From positions 5,518,001-5,582,000 of the forward strand of contig NZ_CP178740.1 in NCBI RefSeq assembly GCF_047324305.1: a stretch of DNA of 64,000 nt. The letters run 5' to 3'. The position numbers and the translations under genes were made by a program. Positions 25,094 through 33,745 of the stretch are shown piece by piece (position 1 is the first letter of the stretch; every line of letters starts with the position of its first letter). The notes under the pieces are model-generated. The model was given only the letters and a program-made list of their open reading frames with translations. It had not been told where the DNA came from and ran no database searches. The DNA is from Acerihabitans sp047324305. GTDB taxonomy: Bacteria > Pseudomonadota > Gammaproteobacteria > Enterobacterales > Enterobacteriaceae.

Positions 25094-26002
25094 TTATTCC
25101 CCCACCTGTCTGGCATGGTAATGGCGGACGGTTAACGGCGGATCGGATGCCCGCACCGGCACATAATCTTTGAGGAAAAAGTACCCCATATACCCTACGC
25201 TGCGCGCGCGGGTGATATCCTGCCGGATGTTGACGCTCGCCAGGGCGATGCCCGCAGCATTGCCGGTATCGGCAATAATATTGCCACGCGGATCGATGAT
25301 GCGGCTGTGGCCGTGATACAGCAGGTTGCCATGGGGACCGTGCAAATTGGATTCCACCATCCAGCATTGATTTTCCATCGCGCGCACCCGGCCGAACAGG
25401 GTATAGCTGTCGACCATGGAATCCTGCTCCGGGTCCCGGCTGTCGCCCGCCAGCCCCCAGGCGGTGGGCATGATCATGATATCCGCCCCGTTGAGGGCCA
25501 GTTCGCGGGTACTTTCAGGAAACACCTTGTCATAGCAAATCAGCATGCCGATGCGGCCGAGCGCCGTATCGAACACCGGGAAACCCTCGCCGGGATAATA
25601 AACATGCTTCTCGTCCCCCGGCTGGTGCACTTTGCGATAGCGGCCCACCTCCCCGCCCGGTCCCAGCAGCACCACGGTGTTGAACAGGACTTCCGGGTAA
25701 CGGGGATGGCGCTCGGTCATGCCCACTACCGCATAGACCTGATGCCGGATCACCGCCTCGCGGATCTGGCCGATGCCCTCCCCGCTTTCGATCACTTCGG
25801 CGTTGGCGAATTGCCAGGCCACGTTATCGAAATCCAGACTCAGGGTATCGGTCAGGTAGCCTTGCAAAATTTGCTCGGGAAACACCACCAGCCTGGCGCC
25901 GGCGGCAACGGCCTGCGCCAGTAGCGCGAGGATATTGCCGACATTACGCGGCTTGTCATAAAACGCCTGCATGGAAACGGTAGCAATAATGGTTTCGCTC
26001 AC
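25094..26002 (-). CDS. Nitrilase-superfamily carbon-nitrogen hydrolase
   Basis: 302 residues with the full catalytic set: Glu43 in VVFPEQ, Lys124 in YRKVHQPGDEKHVYYPGEG and Cys156 in MLICYDKVFPE. The sequence around Lys and Cys fits aliphatic amidase, carbamoylase or plant-like nitrilase branches rather than NAD synthetase. It hydrolyses C-N bonds in the cytoplasm. It is the first gene of the operon, about 190 bases from the divergent regulator. Together with the AtzE-like amidase it suggests two-step release of ammonia from an imported compound. Confidence 0.86.
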   Translation of the reverse strand: MSETIIATVSMQAFYDKPRNVGNILALLAQAVAAGARLVVFPEQILQGYLTDTLSLDFDNVAWQFANAEVIESGEGIGQIREAVIRHQVYAVVGMTERHPRYPEVLFNTVVLLGPGGEVGRYRKVHQPGDEKHVYYPGEGFPVFDTALGRIGMLICYDKVFPESTRELALNGADIMIMPTAWGLAGDSRDPEQDSMVDSYTLFGRVRAMENQCWMVESNLHGPHGNLLYHGHSRIIDPRGNIIADTGNAAGIALASVNIRQDITRARSVGYMGYFFLKDYVPVRASDPPLTVRHYHARQVGE

Positions 26003-26195
26003 GTCCTTCTCCCGTAGCTTAATGAATCAACCGCCGCCCGTTTTCGCGGACCCGCGGGTTGCGCTGGTTTTCACATCATGCCGCCTATTTTTCATTTACA
26101 CCAAAATGTTTTTCTTATAGTAAAAAATAAGCGATCCATGAGAAAATAACGTACACTTCAGCGCTAAGTAGGTACTCAGTATTCCGGAGCGGGCG

Positions 26196-26861
26196 ATGGA
26201 GAATAATAGCTACAGTAAAACGGCAGGTATAAGGACCGCGTTGACCACCGAGCAGGATTTCGGCAAACGGATTAAGGCCATGCGGGTGGAACGGCGCTGG
26301 ACGCTGGAACAGGTGGCGAAAAACTGCGGAGTGTCCATCTCGACGCTGTCAAAGATAGAAAATGGCCAGGTATCGGCCTCCTTCGACACCATCACCAAAA
26401 TTGCCAACGCCTTCGATTTGTCCTTCAGCGATTTGTTCAGGCAGAACGCGTCGTCCGCAGCAAATGCCCGTCCGCCGGTGGCGGGCCGCCGGACCGTCAC
26501 CCGCGCGGGAGAAGGATTGGTATTTACCAACGCGCATTACATCTACAATGTGCACGCCGAGGAACTGACCCATAAGGGCATGATCCCGATAGTCATGCAG
26601 ATTACCGCACGCGAAGCGCCGCCGCAGGACCAATGGTCCTGCCATGAAGGCGAAGAATTTATCTACGCGATCAGCGGGACAACCATTTTGCATACCGCCT
26701 GGTATGCCCCGCTTTGCTTATTGCCCGGCGACAGCGCCTACATTGATAGTTCGATGCCGCACGCCTTTGTGACGCAGGGAGAACAAGATGCGTCCATTCT
26801 GTCCATTTGCCTTACCGATAAACTGGACTTTGAGCAACATGCAAGCGCCGCGCCGTTATAG
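26196..26861 (+). CDS. XRE-cupin regulator (SutR/PuuR type)
   Basis: 221 residues. Residues about 21-76 form an XRE helix-turn-helix (FGKRIKAMRVERRWTLEQVA, VSISTLSKIENGQVSASFDTI). Residues about 110-210 form a small cupin (HEGEEFIYAISGTTILHT, LPGDSAYIDSSMPHAF). This class responds to small nitrogen or sulfur metabolites and often represses a neighbouring catabolic operon. It is divergent from the nitrilase-led operon, with 190 bases of AT-rich promoter between them. Confidence 0.87.
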   Translation: MENNSYSKTAGIRTALTTEQDFGKRIKAMRVERRWTLEQVAKNCGVSISTLSKIENGQVSASFDTITKIANAFDLSFSDLFRQNASSAANARPPVAGRRTVTRAGEGLVFTNAHYIYNVHAEELTHKGMIPIVMQITAREAPPQDQWSCHEGEEFIYAISGTTILHTAWYAPLCLLPGDSAYIDSSMPHAFVTQGEQDASILSICLTDKLDFEQHASAAPL

Positions 26862-27398
26862 CCATTGCGGAACAGCCCATTCCGCACCCGCAAGCCATTG
26901 CGCCTATTGGTTTGGCCAACGACGGGCCAGAACAGGTTCCTGCCGGTAAGCCCATCATGATTGCGGACCTTACGTCAGTTCACCAACCAGGACGGTTAGC
27001 AACCCGGCCAACGGTAATGAGCGCTTCTGTCGCTGTGTACCACGGGCCTGTCATTATCAGCGAGACACTGTTGAATAAATCGGAATGCAGGCATTTTGGT
27101 GTGCAATAAAAAATTAACGATTAAAATTAAATATAAAAACATTTCAAATATTGTCACAAAAAAAATTATTCAGTAATGACCATGTTATAAAGGAAGAAAA
27201 TATAGCAGTCTGATATTTTAAAAATCCCGATATGTACTGGCGTGAATACTAAAAAAATAATACTTACTCAGGCCCTGAACATACCGAGAGATCGATTATG
27301 CTGTACGCCACCGAACGTATTCAAACAGGATTTTATCTCAGCATTTAACTATCATCATTCAATTGACAGTGATTGTTTGCGAATGCACTATCCCGCGC
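26862..27398. other. Intergenic stretch between XRE regulator and repeat protein
   Basis: No gene is recognised. A 6-bp GCGGAA/TTCCGC stem (26867-26885) follows the regulator stop but lacks a U-run. Around 27069-27081 the 13-mer TGTTGAATAAATC matches part of IS903/IS5-group terminal repeats. The rest (27110-27240) is very AT-rich. Confidence 0.5.
27069..27081. mobile_element. Possible relic of an IS903-like terminal repeat
   Basis: TGTTGAATAAATC equals the core of the IS903/IS102 terminal repeat (GGCTTTGTTGAATAAATC), preceded here by CAC instead of CTT. There is no transposase or second end nearby, so this could be chance. Confidence 0.3.
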
Positions 27399-27932
27399 CT
27401 ACTTTTCTGCCCCGTCCTGCAACTCAGATCGCGCCACCATGTTGCGGGCGGAATCCGCTGCGGCCTGGACTTGCGAACGCTGGGTGATCAATGAGGATTC
27501 AGCCTTTGAGGCGCGCTCTGATGCATTGCTGCGGGCGGAGTCCGCTGCGGCCTGGGCCTGCGAACGCTGACTGCCGAATGAGGACTCAGCCTTTGAGGCG
27601 CGTTCTGATGCATTGCTGCGGGCGGAGTCCGCTGCGACCTGGGCCTGCGAACGCTGGTTGCTCAATGAGGACTCAGCCTTTGAGGCGCGTTCTGATGCAT
27701 TGCTGCGGGCGGAGTCCGCTGCGGCCTGGGCCTGCGAACGCTGACTGCCGAATGAGGACTCAGCCTTTGAGGCGCGTTCTGCGGCATTGCTGCGGGCGGA
27801 GTCCGCTGCACTGCGAGCCGAATTACGGGCAGAGTCCGCAGCGGCTCTGGCCGAGCTGGCATCATGCGCCATTGCGGTGCTGACACAACCCGTAACTAGG
27901 ATAAAACTCAAAAAAAAATGTTTCATATTCAT
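27399..27932 (-). CDS. Exported alanine/serine-rich protein with 29-residue tandem repeats
   Basis: 177 residues. The N-terminus is a signal (MNMKHFFLSFILVTGCVSTAMA); VTGC could be a lipobox, or signal peptidase I could cut after AMA. The rest is built of near-identical 29-residue repeats (QRSQAQAAADSARSNASER, then ASKAESSF/L plus two residues), three full copies plus partial ones. Composition (Ala, Ser, Arg, Glu, Gln; almost no aromatics, no Gly except a few) predicts one long helix or coiled coil, such as an envelope spacer of Lpp type. No known family is claimed. Confidence 0.75.
   Translation of the reverse strand: MNMKHFFLSFILVTGCVSTAMAHDASSARAAADSARNSARSAADSARSNAAERASKAESSFGSQRSQAQAAADSARSNASERASKAESSLSNQRSQAQVAADSARSNASERASKAESSFGSQRSQAQAAADSARSNASERASKAESSLITQRSQVQAAADSARNMVARSELQDGAEK
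27440..27830. repeat. 87-bp tandem repeats inside the alanine-rich gene
   Basis: The block holds about four copies of an 87-bp unit (e.g. GGACTCAGCCTTTGAGGCGC recurs every 87 bases near 27581, 27668, 27755). Copies differ at few positions, so recent duplication or gene conversion is likely and copy number may vary between strains. Confidence 0.85.
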
Positions 27933-28961
27933 GATGTAATTCCTATGTTATTCGTTTCAGAAACGTCCATCGATAATATAATCCGTAACTGGATTTCTAT
28001 TATTTATGGTTAGCGATCATGGCAAGGTCTTTATGCCATGGCAGCCATTAAAACAGCAAAAAATAATTTCTACATTTGGAATAATCCTAAATAGTAACCT
28101 AGGGTTACTATTTTTTAAAACAGTATTTATAAAATAAAAAATTAATTAAATTGTCATGAAACCGCAATCTGTTCTCCGGTATAGCAGGACTTTTCATCGT
28201 AAGCGATGAGATGGTCTTCCCCCTTCTTCACGACAGCATCCATTTCCGCCATGATGAATAAACTTCAATCAGAAGAAAAAGTAAAAGGTTTACGAAAGCA
28301 AACCTGTCACTATCATTATGACTGCCGTCTTGCAATACGGGGGAAGACCCTATACGTACGCCCAGCGCCGTCTGTTGATTACCCGTCAAGTTGTTGAAAA
28401 TGATGTCCAGGGTTCGGGGTTCAACCCAAAATCCCCGCGACGCAGAACGCTGAGCTGTTGGCTAACCGAGCTTCCTGCGTATTACCCAGGTACAGGCGAT
28501 GATTTTCCGCATCAAACGCAGTGGCGAATAAATGCCCGGTCCCGGCGCCTGCCAGCACATTGATAAGCCGCATTCTTTTGGTGAATTGCTGCCGGCATCA
28601 GCCGGGTGGCGCACCGTTTTAAACGGCGCGGGGCGTGGCGGATTACCTTCGTCATGTTCCTGATTACCGTTGGCGTTTCTACCTTGGGCAAGGGGGAAGA
28701 GACCTTGGATTTTTATGCTATTCTTATCCCCCGGCTGTTCAGTCTGGGCTATAACAGTGGTCGCGTGCGCCGGAGCCGGTATTTCGCTAACCCAGGATAT
28801 CGGCCTGCGGCTGGTGATGTGCGCGGTGCGGTCCGCCATTGGCCTGGCCAGGCCACTGCGTTGAGACTCATAAGGCGCCTGACAGGCATAGGCGCCGGGA
28901 GAACGGGCCGAATGGCAACGTGCCCGGAACGGTTACCTGTTCCGGGCTAAGGAGTACCGTG
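27933..28961. other. Kilobase gap before the LysR gene
   Basis: The first 200 bases are AT-rich promoter sequence for the repeat protein. The rest is more GC-rich with short open frames on both strands. One plus frame (about 28606-28710, continued in another frame to 28866) is hydrophobic (AWRITFVMFLITVGVSTLG, then WAITVVACAGAG), possibly a broken small membrane protein, but I cannot place it. An 8-bp hairpin lies just before the LysR ribosome site. Confidence 0.4.
28923..28946 (+). other. Hairpin in the LysR leader
   Basis: CCCGGAAC (28923-28930) pairs with GTTCCGGG (28939-28946) around an 8-base loop. It ends four bases before the AAGGAG ribosome site of the LysR gene. It may terminate upstream transcription or affect translation. 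Confidence 0.6.
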
Positions 28962-29864
28962 ATGGATGATAAAGACTGGCTGATTATTCGTACCGTTTAT
29001 GAATTAAAAAACGTTACCCGCGCCGCCCAATTACTTAATACGTCCCAGCCGGCGCTCAGTTACCGTCTCAAGCAGATTGAGAAAAAACTGGATGTGCAGC
29101 TTTTCGACATGAGCCACAAAAGCCTCACGTTTACTCTGCAAGGAGAACAAATCGCGCACTATGCGGTTAAGGTATTGCAGGACTACCGGGATATGAAAGA
29201 AAATTTGCAGCAATGCGGTGACCGGCTGCGCGGAGAAATACGCATTGGCGCTTCCAGCAATTATGCCGCCTACCGGCTGCCAAAGCTGCTGCAATACTTC
29301 ATCGCCCAGCATCCCCAGGTGGCGGTGAATGTCACCACCGGCCTGAGTCTGGAAATTTTCCACCAGCTTCAGCGCAATGACGTGCATCTGGCGCTGGTTA
29401 AAGACGATCTCAACTGGAAAGAGGGCAAACACATGGTGGATGAAAATTATTTTTTTATCGTTTACCATCGCCCGGTCGACCTGGCGGATCTGCCTCATCT
29501 GCCGCAGATCCGCATCAGCCACGGTCCCTATATCAGTACCCTGCTCGATCGCTGGTGGAACGCCAGTTTCTCTGCCCCGCCGCGGGTGGCCATGACGGTG
29601 GACAAACTGGAAGTCTGCCTGGAAATGGTCAAACACGGACTGGGTTATGCCATTTTATCCAACTACCTTCCCTTCGATGCCGCGCTGCACCCCTGCCCCA
29701 TATTCGACGAAGATAATAAGCCGATCACCAATCACACCTGGCTGCTGTACCGACATCATGCCCTGCACACGCCGCGCCTGGCGCGCTTTATCCAGCTGCT
29801 GTCCGCCCCGGCGCCCGCGGCTACAGGCTGCGCAACCTGGCAATTTGCGTCGGATGGTTCCTGA
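28962..29864 (+). CDS. LysR-family regulator
   Basis: 300 residues: an N-terminal winged helix (DWLIIRTVYELKNVTRAAQL, SQPALSYRLKQIEKKLDVQLF) and an effector domain starting near GEIRIGASSNYAAYRL (residues 88-103). The start at 28962 has AAGGAG; longer frames add a meaningless leader. The C-terminal 44 bases overlap the end of the convergent MdtH-like gene. The target is uncertain: its neighbours are the MdtH-like pump and the ureohydrolase/importer set. Confidence 0.86.
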   Translation: MDDKDWLIIRTVYELKNVTRAAQLLNTSQPALSYRLKQIEKKLDVQLFDMSHKSLTFTLQGEQIAHYAVKVLQDYRDMKENLQQCGDRLRGEIRIGASSNYAAYRLPKLLQYFIAQHPQVAVNVTTGLSLEIFHQLQRNDVHLALVKDDLNWKEGKHMVDENYFFIVYHRPVDLADLPHLPQIRISHGPYISTLLDRWWNASFSAPPRVAMTVDKLEVCLEMVKHGLGYAILSNYLPFDAALHPCPIFDEDNKPITNHTWLLYRHHALHTPRLARFIQLLSAPAPAATGCATWQFASDGS

Positions 29865-31032
29865 ACTGCATATAAAGCGCAACCAGAGTGACCAGACCGA
29901 TAGCGCCCAGTATCAGCCAGGGCAACGCAGGCGTGGCGGTACGCGTGCCGAAATCATACAGCCAGCCGCCGCCGCTATAGCCAAGGGCCCCGCCGACCGC
30001 CGCGCCCATGCGGCTAAAGCCCATGTAGCTGCCTCTGGCGCGATAATCAGACAGCTCCGCGCCCAGCGTTTCGCGCGCCGGTTCGGCGATAAGCGAGCCA
30101 AGATAAAACAAGATGACCAGGCTGAACAACACCATAAGCCGGTCCACATACCCGACCAATACCAGGCTGGCGGCCATTAATGCCAGGCCGAAGATCAGCC
30201 GTTGCTCCAGACGGAAACGGCGTTCGCTCCAGCGCGCCAATGGATAAAGCAGCAGGAGGGCCATCACCGCGTCAATGGAATACATCCAGCCCACCGCCGC
30301 CGGCGAACCGGCCACCGCCTGTACTGCGATGGGCAACATCAGCATCACCTGCACGTTGAGCGTGTAATAACCGGTCAGGATCATGACATAACGGCGAAAC
30401 GGCTTGTCGTTAAATGCCCGCGCCATGCCCGACAGAATGGGCGCACGGACGCTGGAAAGCTTGTAATCAGGTAGCTTCCAGGCATTCCAGCCGGCAGCCA
30501 GGATAAACATGACCATACCCGCGAAACAAACGCTTTGGAAGTCATAGGCCATTAATAACCAGCTGCCCAACAGCGCGCCCAGCACCCGGAAAGCGCTGTC
30601 TTCAACCATCAGGATCGAGTAAAAGCGCCCGCGCTCGTTGGGGCGTACCAGTTTTATCACCAGCGCCGATCGGCAAGGAGAGAACAGCATGCCGCCAATG
30701 GCCGCAAGCGTACAGGCCATCATCAAAATCCAGCCACGATCGGCAAAACCCATCAGGCCCATGCCGGCGGCGCGCAGCAACATGCCGATCACCAGCATCG
30801 GTTTAGCGCCAAAATAGTCGGCAATGGCGCCGCCGAGAATACTGGTGCCCGACTGGATAAACTGCCAAATACCCAGCGACACCCCGACTATAACCGCCGG
30901 CCAGCCCAATTGTTCGACAAAATGCACCGATAACAGGGGAAAAACCGCCGAAAAGCCCAGTTCCAGCAGCATATTATCAAGGAGTAAAAAGCGCTTTCCT
31001 GCACGACGTGCCCGCGCGGTAACTGGAAGCAT
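29821..31032 (-). CDS. mdtH: MdtH-like MFS transporter
   Basis: 403 residues with 12 membrane helices. It matches E. coli MdtH along its length: GKRFLLLDNMLLELGFSAVFPLLS, GGAIADYFGAKPMLVIGMLLRAAG, PNERGRFYSILMVEDS, YYTLNVQVMLMLPI and AEPARETLGAELSDYRARGSYMGFSR (given in parts). MdtH is a multidrug exporter. The start at 31032 is chosen by alignment with MdtH; another ATG eight codons upstream has its ribosome site too close. It shares the strand with the ureohydrolase operon and may export its product or a toxic analogue. Confidence 0.83.
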   Translation of the reverse strand: MLPVTARARRAGKRFLLLDNMLLELGFSAVFPLLSVHFVEQLGWPAVIVGVSLGIWQFIQSGTSILGGAIADYFGAKPMLVIGMLLRAAGMGLMGFADRGWILMMACTLAAIGGMLFSPCRSALVIKLVRPNERGRFYSILMVEDSAFRVLGALLGSWLLMAYDFQSVCFAGMVMFILAAGWNAWKLPDYKLSSVRAPILSGMARAFNDKPFRRYVMILTGYYTLNVQVMLMLPIAVQAVAGSPAAVGWMYSIDAVMALLLLYPLARWSERRFRLEQRLIFGLALMAASLVLVGYVDRLMVLFSLVILFYLGSLIAEPARETLGAELSDYRARGSYMGFSRMGAAVGGALGYSGGGWLYDFGTRTATPALPWLILGAIGLVTLVALYMQFRNHPTQIARLRSL

Positions 31033-31110
31033 AAAGTGCCCGTATGAAAAAATCATCCCTATAACAGCCGGTAACCGCGCCTTAGCGTGCGGGAACCAGC
31101 CTCATTATTC

Positions 31111-32151
31111 TCAGCGTTTGGCCAGCGCGATAAGACAAAGCTCGGTGAACAGCACCTGAGCTGTGATTTGTGCGGTGTTCGAGGTGGCATCGTACTGAGG
31201 CGCCACTTCCACGACGTCTGCGCCGACGATATTCATGCCGGCCATCGAACGCAGGATTTGTTGTACCTCGCGCGGCGTCAGGCCGCCAACTTCGGGCGTC
31301 CCTGTGCCCGGGGCGTAACCGGGGTCAACCGAATCAATATCAAAGGAGATATACACCGGACGATCGCCTATCACTCCTTTGATTTTCTCGATGGCATAGG
31401 CGGTGCCTTTTTCCAGGATATCTTCACCATAAATTACGGTCATGCCGGACTCGAGGGAAAACTCGCCGTGGTAGGTGCCGCCGCCGCGGATACCGATTTG
31501 CACGCATCGCTCCGGGTCCAGCACGCCGTCCAGCACCGCCTGGCGGAACGGTCCGCCGTGGTGGTATTTCGTGCCGTAAGCACCGGACGTATCGCAGTGG
31601 GCATCAAAATGCACACAGGCTACCGGCTGCTTTTTACCTACCGCACGCAGAATGGAATAGGTAATGGAATGATCGCCGCCGACGGTAAGCGGAACCACTC
31701 CCGCATCCATCACGCGCAGATAATAGTTTTCAATATCCTGGTGACATTGTTCCAGGCTGCGCGGATTGGTGAAGGCCACATCCCCAACGTCCATCACCTT
31801 GAGTACGCCGGCCGGGGCAATATTCAGAATGCGATCGTAAGGCCCTACGCGGCTGACCGAGCGCACCGCCTGCGGACCAAAACGGCAGCCGGGACGGTCG
31901 CCGGCGCCCAGATCCATGGGAACGCCGATGATAGCGACATCCAGGCCGGCGAACTGTTGCTGGTAAGCGCCTGCGTCATAGGCCAGGTTGAGGAAGGTCG
32001 CCGGGTCGGCCAGCGGCCACCGGCTGTGGCCGGGAGCGCGACTGGCCTCCAGCACTTTTCCCGCGGCGGCGAAATCCGGATTATAAATTTTGCCGTCTTC
32101 AATATGATTGCCAAATTTTTCGATCAGTTGTGTCAATTTTTCCTGGTTCAT
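31111..32151 (-). CDS. Agmatinase/guanidino-compound ureohydrolase
   Basis: 346 residues of the arginase/agmatinase fold with all manganese-binding motifs: GGDHSITYSIL, HFDAHCDTSGAY and SFDIDSVDPGYAPGTGTPE. The 40-residue N-terminal extension makes it longer than E. coli SpeB (306), as in some guanidinobutyrases and guanidinopropionases. It releases urea from a guanidino compound. AGAGG precedes the ATG. It follows four genes for an arginine/histidine-type importer, so its substrate is probably imported; agmatine, guanidinobutyrate or arginine derivatives are candidates. Confidence 0.85.
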   Translation of the reverse strand: MNQEKLTQLIEKFGNHIEDGKIYNPDFAAAGKVLEASRAPGHSRWPLADPATFLNLAYDAGAYQQQFAGLDVAIIGVPMDLGAGDRPGCRFGPQAVRSVSRVGPYDRILNIAPAGVLKVMDVGDVAFTNPRSLEQCHQDIENYYLRVMDAGVVPLTVGGDHSITYSILRAVGKKQPVACVHFDAHCDTSGAYGTKYHHGGPFRQAVLDGVLDPERCVQIGIRGGGTYHGEFSLESGMTVIYGEDILEKGTAYAIEKIKGVIGDRPVYISFDIDSVDPGYAPGTGTPEVGGLTPREVQQILRSMAGMNIVGADVVEVAPQYDATSNTAQITAQVLFTELCLIALAKR

Positions 32152-32235
32152 AACAGCCTCTTTCGGGATATACCGACGCAGGGGTGTCGCCAGCCCTACG
32201 CCAAACAGATGTTTACACGCCCCGTGGGTGACGCG

Positions 32236-33003
32236 TTATTTCAAATTACCGCTGAGAAAACATTGCAGCCGTTCGCTTTGGGGATGGGTCAGCACTTCCT
32301 GTGGCCGTCCCTGCTCTTCAATTTTTCCCTGGTGCAGGAACAACACCTGGTTTGAGACATGCCGGGCAAAGCCCATCTCATGGGTGACGACGATCATGGT
32401 GCGGCCTTCCTCCGCCAACAGTTGCATGACCTTGAGCACCTCACCCACCAATTCTGGGTCCAGGGCGGAGGTTGGCTCGTCAAACAGCATAATGTCGGGT
32501 TCCATGGCCAGCGCCCGGGCAATGGCCACGCGCTGCTGTTGGCCGCCGGATAAATGCGAAGGATATTTGTTGGCCATTTGCATCGGTAAGCCCACTTTAT
32601 CCAGATAAAGTTTAGCCCGTTCATAGGCATCCTTTTTTTGCATACCCAGAACATTGACGGGGGCGAGCATAATATTTTCCAGCGCGGTAAGATGGTTCCA
32701 TAAATTAAAATGCTGGAACACCATGCTCAGGCGAGTACGGATCTTTTGCAGTATTTTGCCGTCGGCGACTTGCATCCGGCCTTGACGGTCTTTAATTGTT
32801 TTTATCAATTTACCGTCAAAAAATATCGCACCGTCATCCGGCCGCTCTAAAAAATTAATACAACGCAGTAGCGTACTTTTGCCCGAACCGCTGGCGCCGA
32901 TCAGACTGACGACATCACCGGCCTTGGCGCGCAGTGATACGCCACGCAATACCAGATTATCGCCATAACTTTTACTAAAATTATCAACAAAGAGCTTTTC
33001 CAA
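32236..33003 (-). CDS. ABC importer ATPase, HisP-type
   Basis: 255 residues: Walker A GASGSGKSTLLRCINFLE, Q-loop VFQHFNLW, signature HLSGGQQQRVAIARAL, Walker B IMLFDEPTSALDPE and VVTHEMGFAR. The long insert after beta3 and the RCINFLE sequence are typical of polar amino-acid importers (HisP, GlnQ, ArtP). It is the last transport gene before the ureohydrolase. Confidence 0.9.
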   Translation of the reverse strand: MEKLFVDNFSKSYGDNLVLRGVSLRAKAGDVVSLIGASGSGKSTLLRCINFLERPDDGAIFFDGKLIKTIKDRQGRMQVADGKILQKIRTRLSMVFQHFNLWNHLTALENIMLAPVNVLGMQKKDAYERAKLYLDKVGLPMQMANKYPSHLSGGQQQRVAIARALAMEPDIMLFDEPTSALDPELVGEVLKVMQLLAEEGRTMIVVTHEMGFARHVSNQVLFLHQGKIEEQGRPQEVLTHPQSERLQCFLSGNLK

Positions 33004-33031
33004 TGCCTTGTCCTGTCAAAATAAAAATGTT

Positions 33032-33745
33032 TTATGTATTCATCGGGCGCATAAATGCCAGCCAGCGACGCTCACCCAGGCGGAATAATGTAATCAGGGC
33101 GCATGAAACCATTAAATAAATCAGTGCCGCAATGCCATAAGCCTGAAAGGACATATACGTCTCAGCATTGACATCCCCCGCCACTTTCAGCACATCAGGC
33201 ACCGTGGCCGTAAAGGCTATGGCCGTCGCGTGTAACATCAGGATGACTTCATTACTGTAGTAAGGTAAAGCGCGCCGCAGCGCGGAGGGTAGAATAATGG
33301 TTCGGTACAGCATATGCCGGCTCATGCCGAATGCCCGCGCCGCTTCAATCTCACCTGGGGAGATAGAGCGGATGGCGCCGGCAAATACTTCTGTGGTAAA
33401 TGCCGTGGTATTTAAGCCCAGCGCCAGTATGGCGCAATAAAAACCATTGCGGAAAAAGTCATTTAACAGCGGTTGATCGTGCACCCATTGCAAACTGTAG
33501 ACGCCGGTGTAAATAATCAACAGTTGAATATACAGCGGCGTGCCGCGAAAAACATAGGTAAAACACCATACCGGCACTGAGAAAAATTTTATTTTTGAGG
33601 CACGCATAATAGATAATGGTAGCGAAAATGAAAACCCCATCAGCAGCGAGGCAACCAATAACCAGAGGGTTATTACCAAACCGGAATATTGGTAGCCATC
33701 ATGCCAGATATAGGCTTTCCAATAAGTTTGCAGAATTTCAATCAT
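33032..33745 (-). CDS. ABC importer permease, HisM-type
   Basis: 237 residues with five membrane helices and the polar amino-acid permease loop (EVFAGAIRSISPGEIEAARAFGMSRHMLYRTIILPSALRRALP in parts, near residues 118-160). The N-terminus (IWHDGYQYSGLVITLWLLV) matches HisM. Its start overlaps the stop of the HisQ-type gene by four bases. Confidence 0.9.
   Translation of the reverse strand: MIEILQTYWKAYIWHDGYQYSGLVITLWLLVASLLMGFSFSLPLSIMRASKIKFFSVPVWCFTYVFRGTPLYIQLLIIYTGVYSLQWVHDQPLLNDFFRNGFYCAILALGLNTTAFTTEVFAGAIRSISPGEIEAARAFGMSRHMLYRTIILPSALRRALPYYSNEVILMLHATAIAFTATVPDVLKVAGDVNAETYMSFQAYGIAALIYLMVSCALITLFRLGERRWLAFMRPMNT

Noticed and set aside
28462..28950. Overlapping frames on both strands, one partly hydrophobic
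   Set aside because: Frames break, no conserved motif and no start signal; at most a decayed small membrane gene.
31087..32355. Long plus-strand open frame of 422 codons
   Set aside because: Antisense to the ureohydrolase, whose metal-binding motifs are unmistakable.
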